Assembly (NCBI GenBank): GCA_022885665.1
Contig: JAGQDJ010000159.1
Coordinates: forward strand, 1-64,000
Origin: Triops longicaudatus
Lineage: Eukaryota; Arthropoda; Branchiopoda; Notostraca; Triopsidae
Direction: 5' to 3'
Length of the DNA stretch: 64,000 bases
The position numbers and the translations under genes were made by a program. The notes below the pieces were generated by a model, which was given only the letters and a program-made list of their open reading frames with translations, made no database searches and was not told the origin of the DNA. Positions within the stretch are counted from its first letter, which is position 1; the number at the start of each line of letters is the position of its first letter. Shown piece by piece: positions 38,101 through 52,711 of the stretch.

Positions 38101-39996
38101 CATACACACATTCGTTGAAAGGCGTTACGAGTAGAGCCAAAGGACAGCTGTTGCCACGCAATCGCCCCGGAATTGTTAGTGCAACAATAGAATTGTTACC
38201 ATTACAAGTGGGTCTTTCAGGATCAGGAGCTTAACCCTACTTGAATTTTCAAGAGCGTGTTATGAACGTGCAATATAATATAGGATAAGCTCTGTTTCGA
38301 AACCTAACCAGCCTATACCAAAGGCTTCCATTCCATGGGACTCACTTTCAGCTGCTTTTCAAACGCAAAGAACCTTTAGCCCACTTTTAATGCGAAGGGG
38401 ACTGAAATTCACGCTTGATTAAAAATCGTCCGTATCCACGAGACTTGTGATTTTTTGCAGGGATTCCACGAACCAATCACACGGTGCTTCAGGCGATGGT
38501 CTTACAAGCATCAAATGAATGCGAAAGGACGAAGTTAACTTGCAACTGACAGAATGATTGGCCAGGTTTGATAAGACAGAGGACGACTGTTATCATTAAT
38601 GGGAATCGAGGTGAAAGGCGTGAAAGTCTTGAACTGGGCCCTTGTAAGCCTGTCAAGCTGGGAACAGCATCTTATTTTCCTTCCCCGATTCCTCCAGAAC
38701 TAACAGGAAACGAGATTGTCCGAGCTGATCGCTAAGAGGCTTAACTTGCACCTAAGTCGCCGCTAATTGGACCCATATACTTCAAACCTTACTTGAGCTA
38801 CGCTCCCAAAGTAAACCAGAACCTGAGCTAGGGCCCAAACTCGAAAAAACTTGGACAATGCCATGTGCCATAAGCACAAATTCTTCGCTTCAGAGCAGGT
38901 AAACACATTAACTGCATGTAACACCTTTGTCCAGCTCTTCCCAGGTGCCAAATTCACTTGTGGCTAAGCCGTAGAAATATGTTAGCCTGAATTCTACCCT
39001 TCTGTAACACACGGAACTTGTATGTGATCTTGTTTACGAAAAACCCGGGGTGACATAGCACGTCACTTGTTCCCTCTCCAGTATTTCTCCCATGGACTAA
39101 AACTTACGAAAACAACTTGAAAGAAAGGAAAGAAAACAAAGGCCCCTTTTCAAGTTATTTTTCGACCACTCGCAGTTCCTCTGTACAAATGTTTATCAAA
39201 TTATTGACTCAATCAAAAGCCAATCTAGAGCTTGTCAATCCCCAGGCCTCTTTTTTATGTGTCCACAAAAGTATTGCATATACAGCGCGACGCTGGGCGT
39301 CCCTTTTTCCAACCGATTGCCTTTAGGTCAACGGCCATTAGCATGATATGAGGCTAGCATCAAAGATTTTCTTTGTCAATCCGATCATGATCAAGGAAAA
39401 AGAGATACCCACTTCGCTCAGGCCTGAAACCCGTCCCACCCTGCCTCCCCCTTCGTATTTTTCTTCTTTGGCACTGTTGCTGTAAAGCGGGTCCCTTTTT
39501 ACCCCTCACTTCACTTTACTTCCCCGTCTATTGAAACGTAACTCAATAGACTTGGGTGGAGACATCAAAAGCGTGCGAAACCAAACAGTTTACAGACGAG
39601 AGGATAATGAATCCTGCTATAAAAGCTTCACTTGTCCGCTATTATAGCGGGCTAAAAGCTATCAAAGCCATCGACACACATAAGGCACGGTAACAGAGGC
39701 ATGTGATGCCCAATAGCGGAAGAGAGGTTCGACAGCGGCGAAAAAGGATACAACTCCATTCTCCCGGCTGTGTACAGATCGGATAAAGCAAATAACGAAC
39801 GACAGTGGAAACAATTTGTTATTTTTAGCTGGCAATACAAATGGAAATGCATGGAGGTTCATCGTTACAACGACACAATGATTAAAGATGACAATGCGGG
39901 TTAAATTAGAAATTCTATTTAGACAAGAACCCTGTTTTATAGATGAAAGAAAAAAAGTTTTACGTATTGAGGAATTTCATTTCTCTCATATAAATT
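35171..39996. other. Tail-to-tail intergenic region between SK and Rx
   Basis: 4.8 kb of AT-rich sequence between two convergent genes. Only short open stretches without motifs were found. It should contain the 3' UTRs of both genes and possibly downstream Rx enhancers, but no element can be named from sequence alone. Confidence 0.5.
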
Positions 39997-42900
39997 TTAA
40001 GTCGATGAGGACAAACTGGTGACGTGCTCTTTAGCTTTAGCCCTTAGTGATGCGATACTATAACCCCGCGAATCTTCGTCAAGCTTATGGGGCTCGCTGT
40101 CGGAATGAACTGGCGATTGGCGTTGAGAAGTGCTGGGTAGCTGTGGGTTATTTGTACCGCTACCGGACGTTAACAAAGATGGCGAGGGTAATGTCGACGG
40201 CTTGCTGAGGTGCGATAGTAACGAACTGGTCATGAAGTGCGTTCCTAAGCTGGGAATCATCATAGCCGAATAATTGTAGCTAGCAGGATGAGCGAGCAAC
40301 AATGGATTCAGGTGAAACAGGTTTCCTCCAGCGCTTCCACCAGACGAAGTCACCATGGAAGGATTGAGCCAAGGATCCAAAGCCAGGGGAAGTGAAGGAT
40401 TGGTCCGATGCAAGACACTGGGTGGTGTGGGGAACGAGTAATCATTCTGCAGTTTCCGTAACTGATGCGAAGCTTCCATTTTCTCCTGGCGTCGCCATTT
40501 GGCTCTCCGGTTTTGAAACCATACCTGTGTAAGATAAACAAAGCTATTGAGAGCCGCGCTCACAATTAAATAAAAGGTTTTCACAAAGCTCACGCTCATT
40601 CTTTACAACGCAGCCATAGCCATTATATAACAATCCGAAGCGATAAGCGTCTATGCTTATCAAGCACCAGATCGGTACGAGGGAGCAAGGGGAACGCTTG
40701 TTAATAGAATGGACAATCTCAATTTAAAAGGGAAAAGTAAACGAGGGGAACCAAATCAGTTCCTTAATCTGATTTTGTTCCATCACAAAACAGCGCGGGT
40801 AATAAAAAGGCAAATTTATCGCGATCGATCAAAAGCCTTATACGATGTTAACTAAATCATCAGCGTTTTGCGTCTGGTAAGGTACTCTCGTTTCGCGTTT
40901 TCGGGGGGTTCGTTATTTTTGGGTGACGATTTTTCGCTTAAACAGATGTGACCCTGTCAAAAATCAACTTCGTTTTGTAGGGAAGTGCATTTGCCACCCC
41001 ATTCTCTTCTCTCGTCTTGTATTAGTAACCCCTTGTTGAGCGCTTGTTACAACCTATCAACTCCTCCCTCCGCCCCGTCCCAGAAAAGCTATTACCGCTC
41101 TTAAACGACTAATATGATAGAAAATTGCCCTATAGCAACCAAAAGTTTAAAAATTCTTTTTTATTTTCTTGACAGGGGAGTGGTGCAGGGTCGTAGACAG
41201 TCCATAGCTTGCTTTGAAAGGAGGGGTGCTTGTCATAGTACACTGATGTCTGACACCCTGGATTTGTACAAGAGAACCTATAATAACTCGGCAACAAAAG
41301 CGACGCGAAGCTAATATCCCAACAAGAATAGTCCCGGGTCTCGATTACGTTGTTCGATTCTCAACGCTTGTCTCTGAGAACTTCGCTCGGATGTTCGTAG
41401 CTGTACGTGTTGTTACATGACACTAAATTTCGTGTTCGCTTGATCGCTTGATCAACATAGTTAACCAGAAGTTCTATTTCTTTTAATTTACTTTCGTTGG
41501 AAAGTCAACAGTTACAGCGCTATACTGCATTATGAACGACATTTTTCGCTGGTAAAAACACTAAATAAACAAGTTGGCAGCATGAATGAGACAACACACA
41601 CGAAATATTTTTTTCCTAGAATTGAGACTAAAATGCAAGATTAATTGAACACTTAACTCAAAATCCGACAAAGACAACTGAAACACTTCTCAGTTTCAGA
41701 GGAGCATGCTCAATAAAGACGAGCACGTGCAAGTAAATCTAGGGATTACGAAAAAATAAGAAATGAACGTTTTACAGGTGGTACGTCAGAAAGCAATGAA
41801 ACTGAAACGCAAAATCTGGTGAACTGTTGACGGATTCCCTAAGACAACAAACTATTTAAAGCCAAAATGAATTTGAATTTTTTGTTTCGAGTTATAATGT
41901 TTCGAGTTATAATGCAGCTTAACGCTTGCTTCGGCAAACAATTCTGGGCGTTAAATTATAATCAGCTTGTATATAACGCATTCAAGGTAAACTACCTTCA
42001 TTAGGCTATGTCAATACCGTCGTCCAAGAGCAAATTAGAGCTTCGTCTTCCAATGTCAACACTTGCCTTCTCACATTCTTCGCATAGTACAATACTTTCA
42101 TGTGCTAAATGCCTGAGATAGTTCACATGAGTTACTTTTTTTTGGAATTTTCCTCTTTTTGACGCACAATTTTTTGAATTGTTCGTAAGATGTTGTTTAC
42201 CCATCTTGCTGTCACGTAATTAATTCACTGGATCTGTTTACGTACACAATGTCAAAAATGGTAAAGCAAAACCTGGCCTGTTATCCAAGTAACGACTAAG
42301 CTGTCGATCTATTAACTCTTGTGTGGAACGAAAAACACGTAATCGGTAAATCGAAGTTGTGTTTCATAATAGGCAATTGCCCTGAGAATGTGTTCATATG
42401 CTAGGATCTATCTTTTACGCCAAATTATCCTCTTTTCCCCTCCATTTTACCTCATAAGGCAGATATTTTTGCTCTAATACCTTCTCACCCTATTGCAACC
42501 TCTCTTGGCCCCCTATTACAGTTCCGCATGAACGCGTCAATTAGGACAATTGACAGATCTCACTATACACGATGCCAGTCTAATATAAATAGCTTGGACG
42601 AGTACTCAACTGCCTCTTTTCCCAAAAATAAGCTATTAATGACCATTCTACCCCCAAAATCTCCCAATATCTTGCTGAGTTTGATTAAGCGGCAACTGCC
42701 TCTTCAAAATATTCAACCCTAAAAATTTTGCAGGAATTTTGGCTACTTCCTCACATTATTAAAGAACAAACTGTATTACAGCTGTAATTCGTTTTTATGG
42801 TTTCGACGCTTTCTTGGGCAGTAAATAAACAAGCACAAAGTGAAGTTCGTGCAGTTCAAGCAAATTTCCACAGAACTAGCCTTACCTGAACCCGTACTTC

Positions 42901-43743
42901 TGGAAGGTTAACTTTCATGGCTAGTTCTTCTCTGGAGTACACATCAGGGTAGTGCGATTTTTCGAAAGCTCGTTCTAGCTCGTGTAATTGGTAGGTCGTG
43001 AACGTTGTCCGGTTCCTTCGGTGTTTTTTGTTTTTGGAATCATCCGTGTTGTCGTCTGATGCGAGGAGACAATCAGGAGAAAATTTGTCGCGATCTATCC
43101 CTTCCCGTTTTAAGTATTGTTCGTCGGCGGCATCGATGTCGCTTTCCGACGGACTGGAACTCATGTCTTCTCTTACTACAAACCGCACAATAAAATGGAC
43201 GATTTGGGAGAAATTCTCTATATAACTCATGGTATCAAGCCCAAAAATTACCAAAGGCTTACTACGTACTTTTTAATGGATTAGCTTTACAATATTAATT
43301 TTAATTCGTTTTAATATTACTTACAATCCTTTCATTATCTTTACAATCACTAGTTCATTATGCAATAACATTTTACCTTTTGGTGAAGTCTTCAACATCC
43401 CTTTGGCGACACACAGAGGCATAGGGCGAAATTTGTCGTCGGTATTCGTTTTATTTCCAAGCCCGAGAATTGCATCAATGGTATAATGGTGATGACTGGG
43501 ACTTTCAACTTTTACAACCGAAGGATTTCTAGGCAAGGCTGTTAAATTTGGCCTGCTAACGCTGTCGTTCGAGTTTTCTGTAGCACAAGTTAACTTGACA
43601 GGAAACAATACACTTTCAAACACAGATCCCTGACCAGAAGCCACAGATTCCGTTTGGGACGGTGACGGACTGCTCATGGAGGTAGGTGCCATTGTAACAC
43701 TCACTGGTGCGGGACTGTTGGTAGAGTAACTCTTAAGATCCAT
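39997..43743 (-). CDS. Rx: Retinal homeobox transcription factor Rx
   Basis: Three exons: 43377-43743, 42886-43175, 39997-40524; 394 residues. Rx is a paired-like homeodomain factor acting in anterior brain and, in many animals, eye development. Features in order: octapeptide (engrailed-homology-like) motif YTIDAILGL at 87-95; an acidic linker; the homeodomain at about 174-233 with KHRRNRTTFTTYQLHELE and WFQNRRAKWRRQEK, having Gln at homeodomain position 50; and an OAR motif RGYSIASLRAKAKEH near the C-terminus (about 372-386). Octapeptide plus this homeodomain plus OAR is diagnostic for Rx/Rax. The 2.36 kb second intron interrupts the homeodomain between positions 46 and 47 (RVQ/VWF), the usual place in paired-class genes. 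It is head to head with hbn across 9 kb. Confidence 0.95.
41885..41914. repeat. Perfect 2 x 15-bp tandem repeat in Rx intron
   Basis: TTTCGAGTTATAATG occurs twice back to back at 41885-41899 and 41900-41914. Probably a small slippage duplication; function unknown. Confidence 0.85.
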
Positions 43744-46700
43744 GTCGGATTACCAATTGCCAATGACAGGTTGATCAACGCACGCTTTTATCTTTACACC
43801 TCTGAAGCAATGTTTTATGCGTTAAGACGGTTATAACCAAGTTGGGACATCCACTTGTGCCACCTCGGCTCAGACACCTTAGTCCCTATGTACTGTAAAG
43901 TATGTGGCATAGGACGTGCAAGTTTCACGCTCGCGCTCATGCTGGGCCATACAAGTTTGACAATTACAGGCGGAGCTTCCTTGCTTCGAGCCCGGAAAGA
44001 TGGGACGGACCAATGTTCAGTTAAGGTGCGTGAACGACGCAGACCTAAGCTCTTTTGCAGTAATAAATAGCACTCTATCCCTTGGATTGGCTGTAATAGT
44101 CTCCCCGAGCTTTCGGTTCCAACGAGGGACCACCCGAAAACGCCATCAGCAACATTCAATAGTAAAGAATTATTCACTCAGCAATCAAACCCTCTTCCAA
44201 AAGAAAGCTTCATGGAGCTCTGTCGATAGACGAATTGTTTATTGTTCCGTTCATGTTACTTAACAGGCCAGTAAACAGCCAAATTGCTACTTTTATATAA
44301 CCGAGATTCGGGAACACTTGCAAGCAAACGTTCCGTAGCTGCCTTGATACACGGTAATTACAATTTCCAAGCCCACGCGTATCACAGTAGCTATTGCGCA
44401 ACACGGCAATCAACGTGGACTACGATCAAGCACAGGTTGATACATTAATTGGTTTCTCGATTGGCTTATTTTAACACTCGTTTCATGAAAATAGCGCTTT
44501 TGACCCTTTGTGTATATCCAGGCCTTGACGAGTTTATGATCTGCTATTTTTCATCATGCATTTGGCTTATCTTAGAAAAAGTCTCAATAATAGGCCGTTT
44601 TTAGCGAGAAAATAGTGTCCTAAAAGTCAACAAAATAAACTACGGATATTTGAAACTAAAACAGGCTGAAGTAAAAGCTACAATAAATAGACGCCAGAAA
44701 ATGACATGGAACAGAGAAGAAAAACGAACACAATAAACAAAAAAAAAATAATTGAAATAAAATTTTACGTAGGAAATTTCAGGTTCTTTTATCCATGTAT
44801 CGAATTTCCTTTGTATGGTAGGACCACGTAACCAATCAGAAATTATTTCTTGCCATGAATGTCTTAAGCAAAGAACTGTAAAGCGAACGGAAATCGAGAG
44901 TCATAGTCTAATTTGCGGGACGAGTTTTTTTTATCGTTAGTTTGTGTAAAATATGAACGAATAGAAAGACACTTGATAACAGTTTGAGTCCCGTGTTGTT
45001 GTGGGATGAAAGACTGTTTCCAATGGACATTTGTGTGGTTACGGGAGAAGTGGGGGAAGAAAATTGCTCTTGCATTTCTTTTGTTCGCTCATCTTCTCTT
45101 TTTACGAATGGTAAACTGCAGCAATATAACAAACCAAAAATGGCGATAATGCTGGTCAAAGCCCTTCAAATGATGGTGGCTTCGAGAAGTTAACTTCGTT
45201 TGGGAATCGAGGTACGGCCCATCGTGAGCTGTGAATGCTCGGCAAATGATGCTATCAAAAGCCGGAAATTTGTTTCGTTTGCGAGCAAAAGGCTGGTTCA
45301 GCTAGGAAATCGGAAAAATAGGCAGGCAACCTTGGCAGTTTCTCGCTGCATTCGAAGGTGCCTCTTGGGAGACCGAGAACCTGGCGGAGATTCAATTGCC
45401 TGCATCTACCTGGCACTCGTAAACCCATGTTCGCTTATGTGTAAAAGTGAAATGTGTTTCAACAAATCAACAAACTCAGCTTGAACTAACCGAATATATC
45501 CCATCTAAGCCATTCCACGCCAGTTTCTCTCGTTTTTCCCTGGCTTCTTTTCTGGAAACACAATTAGTTCATTAAGTTACTTCACACATTATGAACTTTC
45601 AAACATTTTATGGCGTTTTTAAGACTTTTTAAAATTATCTGTCTCAGGATTCATTCATTCATTTTAAAGTTAAAAAATGTGTTCGTTTTGACAACTTACT
45701 GAAATTAACAAAATATTGTGAGCTTGGAAGAGTTTTCAAGAGATTGCGAAAGTTGTTTTTATTTATTTTTTATGTGATAAACGTCTATTGTTAGGATTTT
45801 CACAATGTAAAGCAATGGCATAAACGAAACTGTCCAGCAAAACAAATTAGAAAGAAGTGTGGCCTAAACTGACACAGAAATAGTCACAAGATTTCTGTGG
45901 TAAACAGTTCGCTCTGAATGACACAAAGCAGCTTTACTATGTTCCAATGAGAAGTTGCTACCAAATTGACCCAAAGCCTATTAGCCAAAGCTGACAGATT
46001 CTGGCGTATCAACCTTTTCGTATTCTTTTAAATAGGTAACGTGAAACCCAACCGCGCTTAGTTAAATCACTGAGAGCAGGGTTGGTTAATCCAATTTTAA
46101 CTAGCCTCTGACACAGTCACTAATTTAAAGTTTTACTTGGTTTTAGTTGAAACCAACAAACTTGTGAGTTTTTATTTTCGTACTTTTTTAAGCTAACAAG
46201 TGTCCTTAACAGTCTTAACATAATACTCATCGTCCAGCGAGTTACTGCTTCCTAAGTAAATCACCTACTACGAAATTGTGGAGCTGAAAAAGCGTGAAAG
46301 AACGTGTTGAGGGTCTGCTTTACGGCCATGTCATTTGGACAAAGCCACCATCATTACAGATGACATGGGCACATCTGTTTTTTCCCAGGACCTTAGGAGT
46401 ATTTCTTTGTTGTCCTGACATTATAGTACTCACCAACTTTATTCTCTAATACGCTATTAATCCGCGGTACAGTACACAACGTAGCAAGCATGGGAGGCTC
46501 CGCCTATTGGTTTCCAATAAAGCGATCAGCTAATGAAGGCAAGTGCGGATGACACATGCCACGCTTCGGTACTCATTACAAGTCCGGGACCTACAATGAA
46601 TCGGTACCAACAGTCCCTGGAGAAAACCTTAATACGTGCCATAGCATTAACTCTATATAATGTGACGTATAACATGTCCAATTAGACACCGATTAACAAA

Positions 46701-49700
46701 ACTCGGAAAGCTGGAGAGAATGTCAGATATTCGGTGCTAATTAGGATCGTGCTTCAACTTTTCAGAGATTAAGAACTTAAAAAAACACATTTGCTTTAAG
46801 ATTTTGATCACAATAAAAAGCACTGTAAAATACGCATTAAAAAAGGAGCTTCATAAACAAATAAAAAATGAACTTAGTGGAAATATTAAAATAAAATGTT
46901 GCAATGCTACGTCAATTATGATAGACGCAATAAAGCAATGATGATGTGCAGACATCTGGGTCCCAAAATTTTACTTTTACGTAAATAACAGACAAAAGAA
47001 AGTTATAAAAAAACAAAAAGAAATAAATAAAAAACTATTATATGACAGCTACTTTCCACATAAGAAAAGAGTTATGCTCAATTTTAGACTAAATTAAGAT
47101 AGAAAAGTGCTAAAAAAGTAGTTTTCACTTAAAGTTGAAACTGCAGAACGCTATGCTGAAAGCTTAACCTTAAACCAATAAGAGGTTTTACGTATGACGC
47201 GCAAATTATTATTTTACGCTATTTTGTTAATTAAGAGTTATTTTATGTGTAACGTAGACCAAAGGAGTGATTTACCGTTCCGAGCATGCCACGAGCTACG
47301 TTATAAGAGAGTTTCATATAAAATTATACGATTTCATCGACAGAATTGAAATTAAACCGTTAAGACCACGAGAAGTTAAAAGCGCTTTTGGGCAATTACA
47401 CGGCTTTCATAGATGATTTCGAAAGCGCAGCTTAAGCATTTATACAACTTTTGTGATTGTAAAGCATTACTTAAGCTTTTAGATATAATGTTTTCAAAAT
47501 CTTTTCAGTAAGGGTATCTTCAATTTGCAAACTGAAGTAAATATTTCGTGTTTTTGTCGACTTTAAAAATGTCAACTTATCAGTATCATTGAACTCGTCA
47601 TGTTTAGGATAGCTTTTGTTTAGAAAATTTTGCATTAACCACTTGGGAGTTACTTCACTCAAAGTGAAACACACGTCGAATGCTTTTCAAGTCTTTCTGA
47701 GACTTTTTGACTCAAGCTGCATGAAGAACACCTTATGGAACTATTACAGTTTCTACGCAAAAAAAAATTTACAAATCATTAAGTGTAGTAATATCGAAGT
47801 AGACTTGTTTCGGGTTTAATGCAAATAATTTACGCTACATTTTAAGAATTAACTTTAAAATTTCAAAAATTAGACGAATACATTAAGAAATAGCTTTACT
47901 GTCGCAAAATCTTTATGCAGTATTAAATCGTTTTTACCTAGTAGTCCACGCAAGCTAGTCGCGTAACTAGCCACAAGTGCTTTAGCTCCACCGTGCCCTT
48001 AATAATGACTAAGCTTACATTTGTAAGCTTTCACGGTAATTTGAAAGCCAAGAATAGCAAGCATTTTGATTCTACAATTCTAAATATAATACACAGGATG
48101 TTACGAGAATATAAATGTTAGTGTCGAAAGCGGAAGAAGATAATGTGTCGCTGCGCAACAAAGGTGGTCTTAAACCAATGGCAAAATTGCTATGTTAAAA
48201 CTTATATAATAAATTAATTTTATCATTAAAAAATCTGGTTGACTAATTTATTTATCGTACCATCAATGAAGAACGATTCCCCTCCAAGGGCAACTGCTAC
48301 GAACGAGAAATACATAACTTCACACTTTTCGTTTTATCCGCGCCCAAAAGCAGCGCACATACGGCTTTTATCAAGTGAATTCAGTATTTCGGAATACTAA
48401 TTGGTTTCTACACCTGACTGATGTAAATAAAATTGGTTCTATTAATATCTTGTTACAAAAAAACATGGCTATAAAGTACACAGAGAGATCTCGGCATACA
48501 GGAGTTCCTTACATCGAACTTCTGGTAAGACGAACTGATTTGGAAGCAGGACTTTCGTTGCATGGAAATTTTACAGTAAAACTGTCCTTAATCTCCTCTA
48601 CACAAGGAGTGGCTTTCACCCAATGGAGATTTCGGATCGTTTGATGCATCTTATCCTGCTTTAAATGAATGGAAATCGCAGTTCTCTGTAAACCCACGCT
48701 TAAACGCAAGGCAGGATTGTAACGTTAAAGAATCTTTTTGCAAGTGCGTCTAACGCATTTTTCTAATGTAAAACATCTCTGTCACTTTCCTGTTTCCCTT
48801 AGCTGACAGCAATCATCTGTATTATGAGAAACAATTAACGAGTTTGATGATTAACGAGATTTCCCGCAGGAGTTTCAATAAACCTTTACCGAAAATTTCA
48901 GTTTCTGTGTTTTGATTGCCCTACTGACATTTACACGAACACATTCCGCTTCATTTCCACAGTAGACCTATTTGTATCCGCCCAGAATTTAAATCTCATG
49001 TTCAACTAAGTTTCAAACTGTATGTTATTGTTAAATTCAGCTTGCAGCTCTGTGTCTAGCAACAGGAAGCTTGAAGACCTGTAATTTTCAGTTTAGACAC
49101 AAAGTAACCTCCTCTATCCTAGTCTACTCTCCCTTGTCTGGGACAGTGCCTCATTATCCCTATGGGACATCACACTCTGCGTGTGAAACTTATCGCTTTT
49201 TTTCTTTGAGTACAAAATTCTGCTTAACAAAAGGGATCAGCTTATTTTGGCTCAAACGAGGGATGACAATACCCGCAGAGTGCTTGACATTAAATTTTCT
49301 AACAACTTAATGAAACACATAGTATTTGGTGCGATACCCACCAACGGCAGAGGAAGTTACCAGAATCCATGGAATGCAGTATTAAGAGCTTTAGCATTTC
49401 ATAACAGACCACAGACTGAGATAATTTGCCACATTTACAGGCTAGTTATCTATGTGTACAAAAGAAGGTCCAATAAGACCATCACTTATCCCCGTAAAAA
49501 AGAGTGGAAATTGGAAAAGGCGATTACTGCTACCACACATTAAGTGTTATGGGATATTTACAATAAAAAAAATCAATTCACACGCAATAAGCTAGTTGAA
49601 TTCTTGGCTCGCTGGCTACCATCCTCTTCTCACACTTAACGCTATATATACGAACGTACTTTACAATGCAGGAAAACCACAGGCGCTGTTATTGTTACTC

Positions 49701-52700
49701 GCTAGCTAATCCGGATATCGGATGGTCCGACACCCCAAGTCTTCTTTTGGCTCGCACATTGTTCAAAGATAGATCCGCGTCAATTTACAGCCGTTTTCAA
49801 CAAAGCGTGTAGTGCTCTTATAAAACACAATGAGAGCACAGTTGGGCAGAAAGAAAGAGAAACCTCCTGACTGAAAGACCAGGCCCAAAGGAAAAGTTGT
49901 TTGCAGATGTTTTACGGAAACTCCAAGGCGCAGCGGGTCCGAAAAGACCACGAATAGTGTCATTTCTGTAACCTGCTTTGTTTTCGGTAGTTTTCTGCGG
50001 CAGCCCTCAGTTTCTTCGCAAATAATGCCAACCCCCGCAAAATTTTCTTATTCCACTGAAAACGCTATGAATTGCTTTTGTTTATCTACTAAAGACCCCT
50101 ACTGACAAGGAAATCAAACAACTTCAGGCTCCTAATAAGGCGGGGCTTAGATCCCAACTTACCATTCAACGGGTTTCGAATGTTTCAAAAGCGGATCTTG
50201 CTACCGCCCCGAGATTGAAAATGTAATGGAGCGTTAAATGTGGCCGGCAGCTCTAATCCGAACTTAAAACGTATGACGCTCTCCCTTTTTAGGTGTCGCT
50301 ATGTGAAGTAGGCAAGGGACCTGAATGAGGAACTTCATTATGAGCCACTTCAAAGCGTACTCGATCCTCCATCTCAATCGACCGAATTCAATGCCTTTGC
50401 ACTTTGTAAAGCTAAGGCAGTCTGTTTTCATTCGAATACAAGGGACAAAGTTCAGATTGAAATTGGGACGTTTTGCATATTACAAGTTTCATATCCACAC
50501 TACACTCATCGAACTGTGTAGGAGCGATTAAGCCAGGCTTTTGATGTAGGTGGTCACCTACTTTTATAGGTTAACAAACATGCGAGTCTTTTGAAGGGTT
50601 CTACCTCATTAAGAGGACAGATCTCCATTGCAACGCAACGCTTCTATATGCGTAGACTGATATTGATACCAAAGAGGAAAGGAAGATAGGAGAAAAGAGA
50701 TGATTAAACCATTCTAAGGATTTACGCATAAATCGCCGGAAAGGTTCTACTTTACGCAAAGGATGGTATTTAAGTCGAATGAGTGAAAATCTTTTTTGAT
50801 GGGCAACTCTTTAGACAAAAGCATACTTCAGCCGGTTGTGCTGCTGCTGTAGAGATTTTAAGGGTCCTTTCTTTTCAGCAGCTATCCCACTCCCCGAAGT
50901 GCAATCAAAGATGAATTACGGTGTTCGCTGTTGGGCGACGGCACAGAAAGAACTCGAGAATTGAAGAGTGCTTGTAATGAAAGGGGTTCTGGACCTGAGG
51001 ATCACGGTCGCAATAGCCTGTGTAGAACGGTAAGGAGTGTTACCAAAAAGTTTGGGGGTAAATGGACTCATCGAGGCGTTATTATTCACATACACTGGCA
51101 AAAAGTACGCAATAAAACGCTCAATAATTGTTAAGGTCGAGGAGCCAAGACGCAATAAGTCCAACTTCACCCGATAGAAACGTCCTCTCACTCCCACCAA
51201 CCCTAATAAGTCCTGCGATATTAAGCCTGGTTACGCGTCAGGAACGCGTAGTAAGGAGGGCTATCATTTGATGATTCTCATATCGACTTATTTACTCCTC
51301 TAAGTAAGTCTTAAGGAGCCCAGATTTTCAGTAATCCTTCACTTAGAAACCCTCCGCATCGGCTTACGCGCTATTCCCTGCGTATACCGGTAATCAACGT
51401 CACCGTACTGGTGTTTCACTCCATTACGAAGAATTATACCAAGTTGTCATTTTTCCTAGAAACTTGTAGATCAACCTCCGAACGCTTGCTCCTTAATCTT
51501 TCTCAAAAATTTCGCATATCGTTTTTATTAATTATTTAAAGCCAAGTAGTAAGCCACACGGCGTGTGCTTTAAGCGGTTTGCCTGAATATTAATAAAGCG
51601 GAATGAGTAATCGCGAAGCTCAACTGAAAGGAAAGGCTTATAATATTGGTTTCGAAGCTTTTTCCAGTTTGTTTTGCGGTGTAGACTAGATATGACACAC
51701 TAGCACATGTCAGCGTAATAAGTTCAAATCAGATGGAATGTAATGCTCTCAATACTGGTATTGTTTGGCTTCTTGAGCACAGCGCACCTAGCAAAAAGAA
51801 ACGGACTTTAAAAAAATTACATGCAATACATAGCATGTGAAAACTAACCAGGCTTAGGGCCTTGAAAAGCAAGGTTAATCCGCGTATACTCATTACTCGC
51901 TAATTAGCAGCAAGGAGGCTTAAACGCATGCCTCCCCAGTTTCCTCACCCCTGTAGAGATCCTTAATCTGGATACAAAGGGAAAAAGTCTATGGACGGTA
52001 AATTTGTCCTAAATTCTGATTGATCCTTTCCATGAAAAAGACATCCTTCTTCTCTCTATTGGAACACCTCGTTTCACACCTAGGGACATATTACTCCCAT
52101 CTCCTTCTTTCAAAGATAGAAACCACCAATTAGGACGACCAGTTTCTAGTGACTTTATCGTAAAACATATAAAATACCCACTAACACGAAGAGTTTTTGG
52201 ATAAAACCTCGAAGCCCTAGGTCTGCGATGTGTTGGGTCAAATACGGGATATTCCATTTAAGTCTTGTTAGCCATTATGCAAGACTTGTTAGCTATACCA
52301 CTGGAAATAGGACCCGCTTTTAAACGGCTTCTTTCAAAGTAATGGGAAATTTGGTTAAAACGACTAGAATGAATTATAATTAAAATCCGTCTACTTAACG
52401 AGCCCTTCCCGACAGCTCCTTCTCACTCATGACTTGGCACCCCCGTTTCCCCCTCCCTTTTTGATTGTCCCGTGGGGTAGCTGAAGCTAAGGTGATCTCC
52501 AGCCTTCAGCGTAGTTCAGAGTGACAGAAAGCAGCACATCTATCACATCTCCCCGCACCTCAAGCCTGAGTCGAACTCTATGGACCAGTTACTTGGAAGT
52601 CTAACACTCGTACGGACGTAGTTGGCCGATTCTTTCGTCTGAGAGAGCCGAGCTTTGCGGTTGTCAGAACAGTCGTTGGCCAGTGCTAGTGGATAGTGGT

Positions 52701-52711
52701 GCAACAGTGAT
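43744..52711. promoter_or_regulatory. Shared 5' intergenic region of Rx and hbn
   Basis: 9.0 kb between the divergent start codons of two developmental homeobox genes. No coding exon is visible; open stretches here lack motifs and do not splice together. By position it must hold both promoters and probably shared or separate enhancers. Several TAAT/ATTA cores, the general homeodomain binding sequence, are present, but in AT-rich DNA this is expected by chance. Confidence 0.5.

Noticed and set aside
41343..41372. TTCGATTC motif with flanking CGTTG/CAACG as a tRNA T-arm
   Set aside because: The loop is nine rather than seven nucleotides and no acceptor or anticodon stems fit.
35171..52711. A third HRO member (otp)
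   Set aside because: I looked for WFQNRR-type coding on both strands around Rx and hbn and found only those two. I cannot exclude short exons elsewhere without a profile search.
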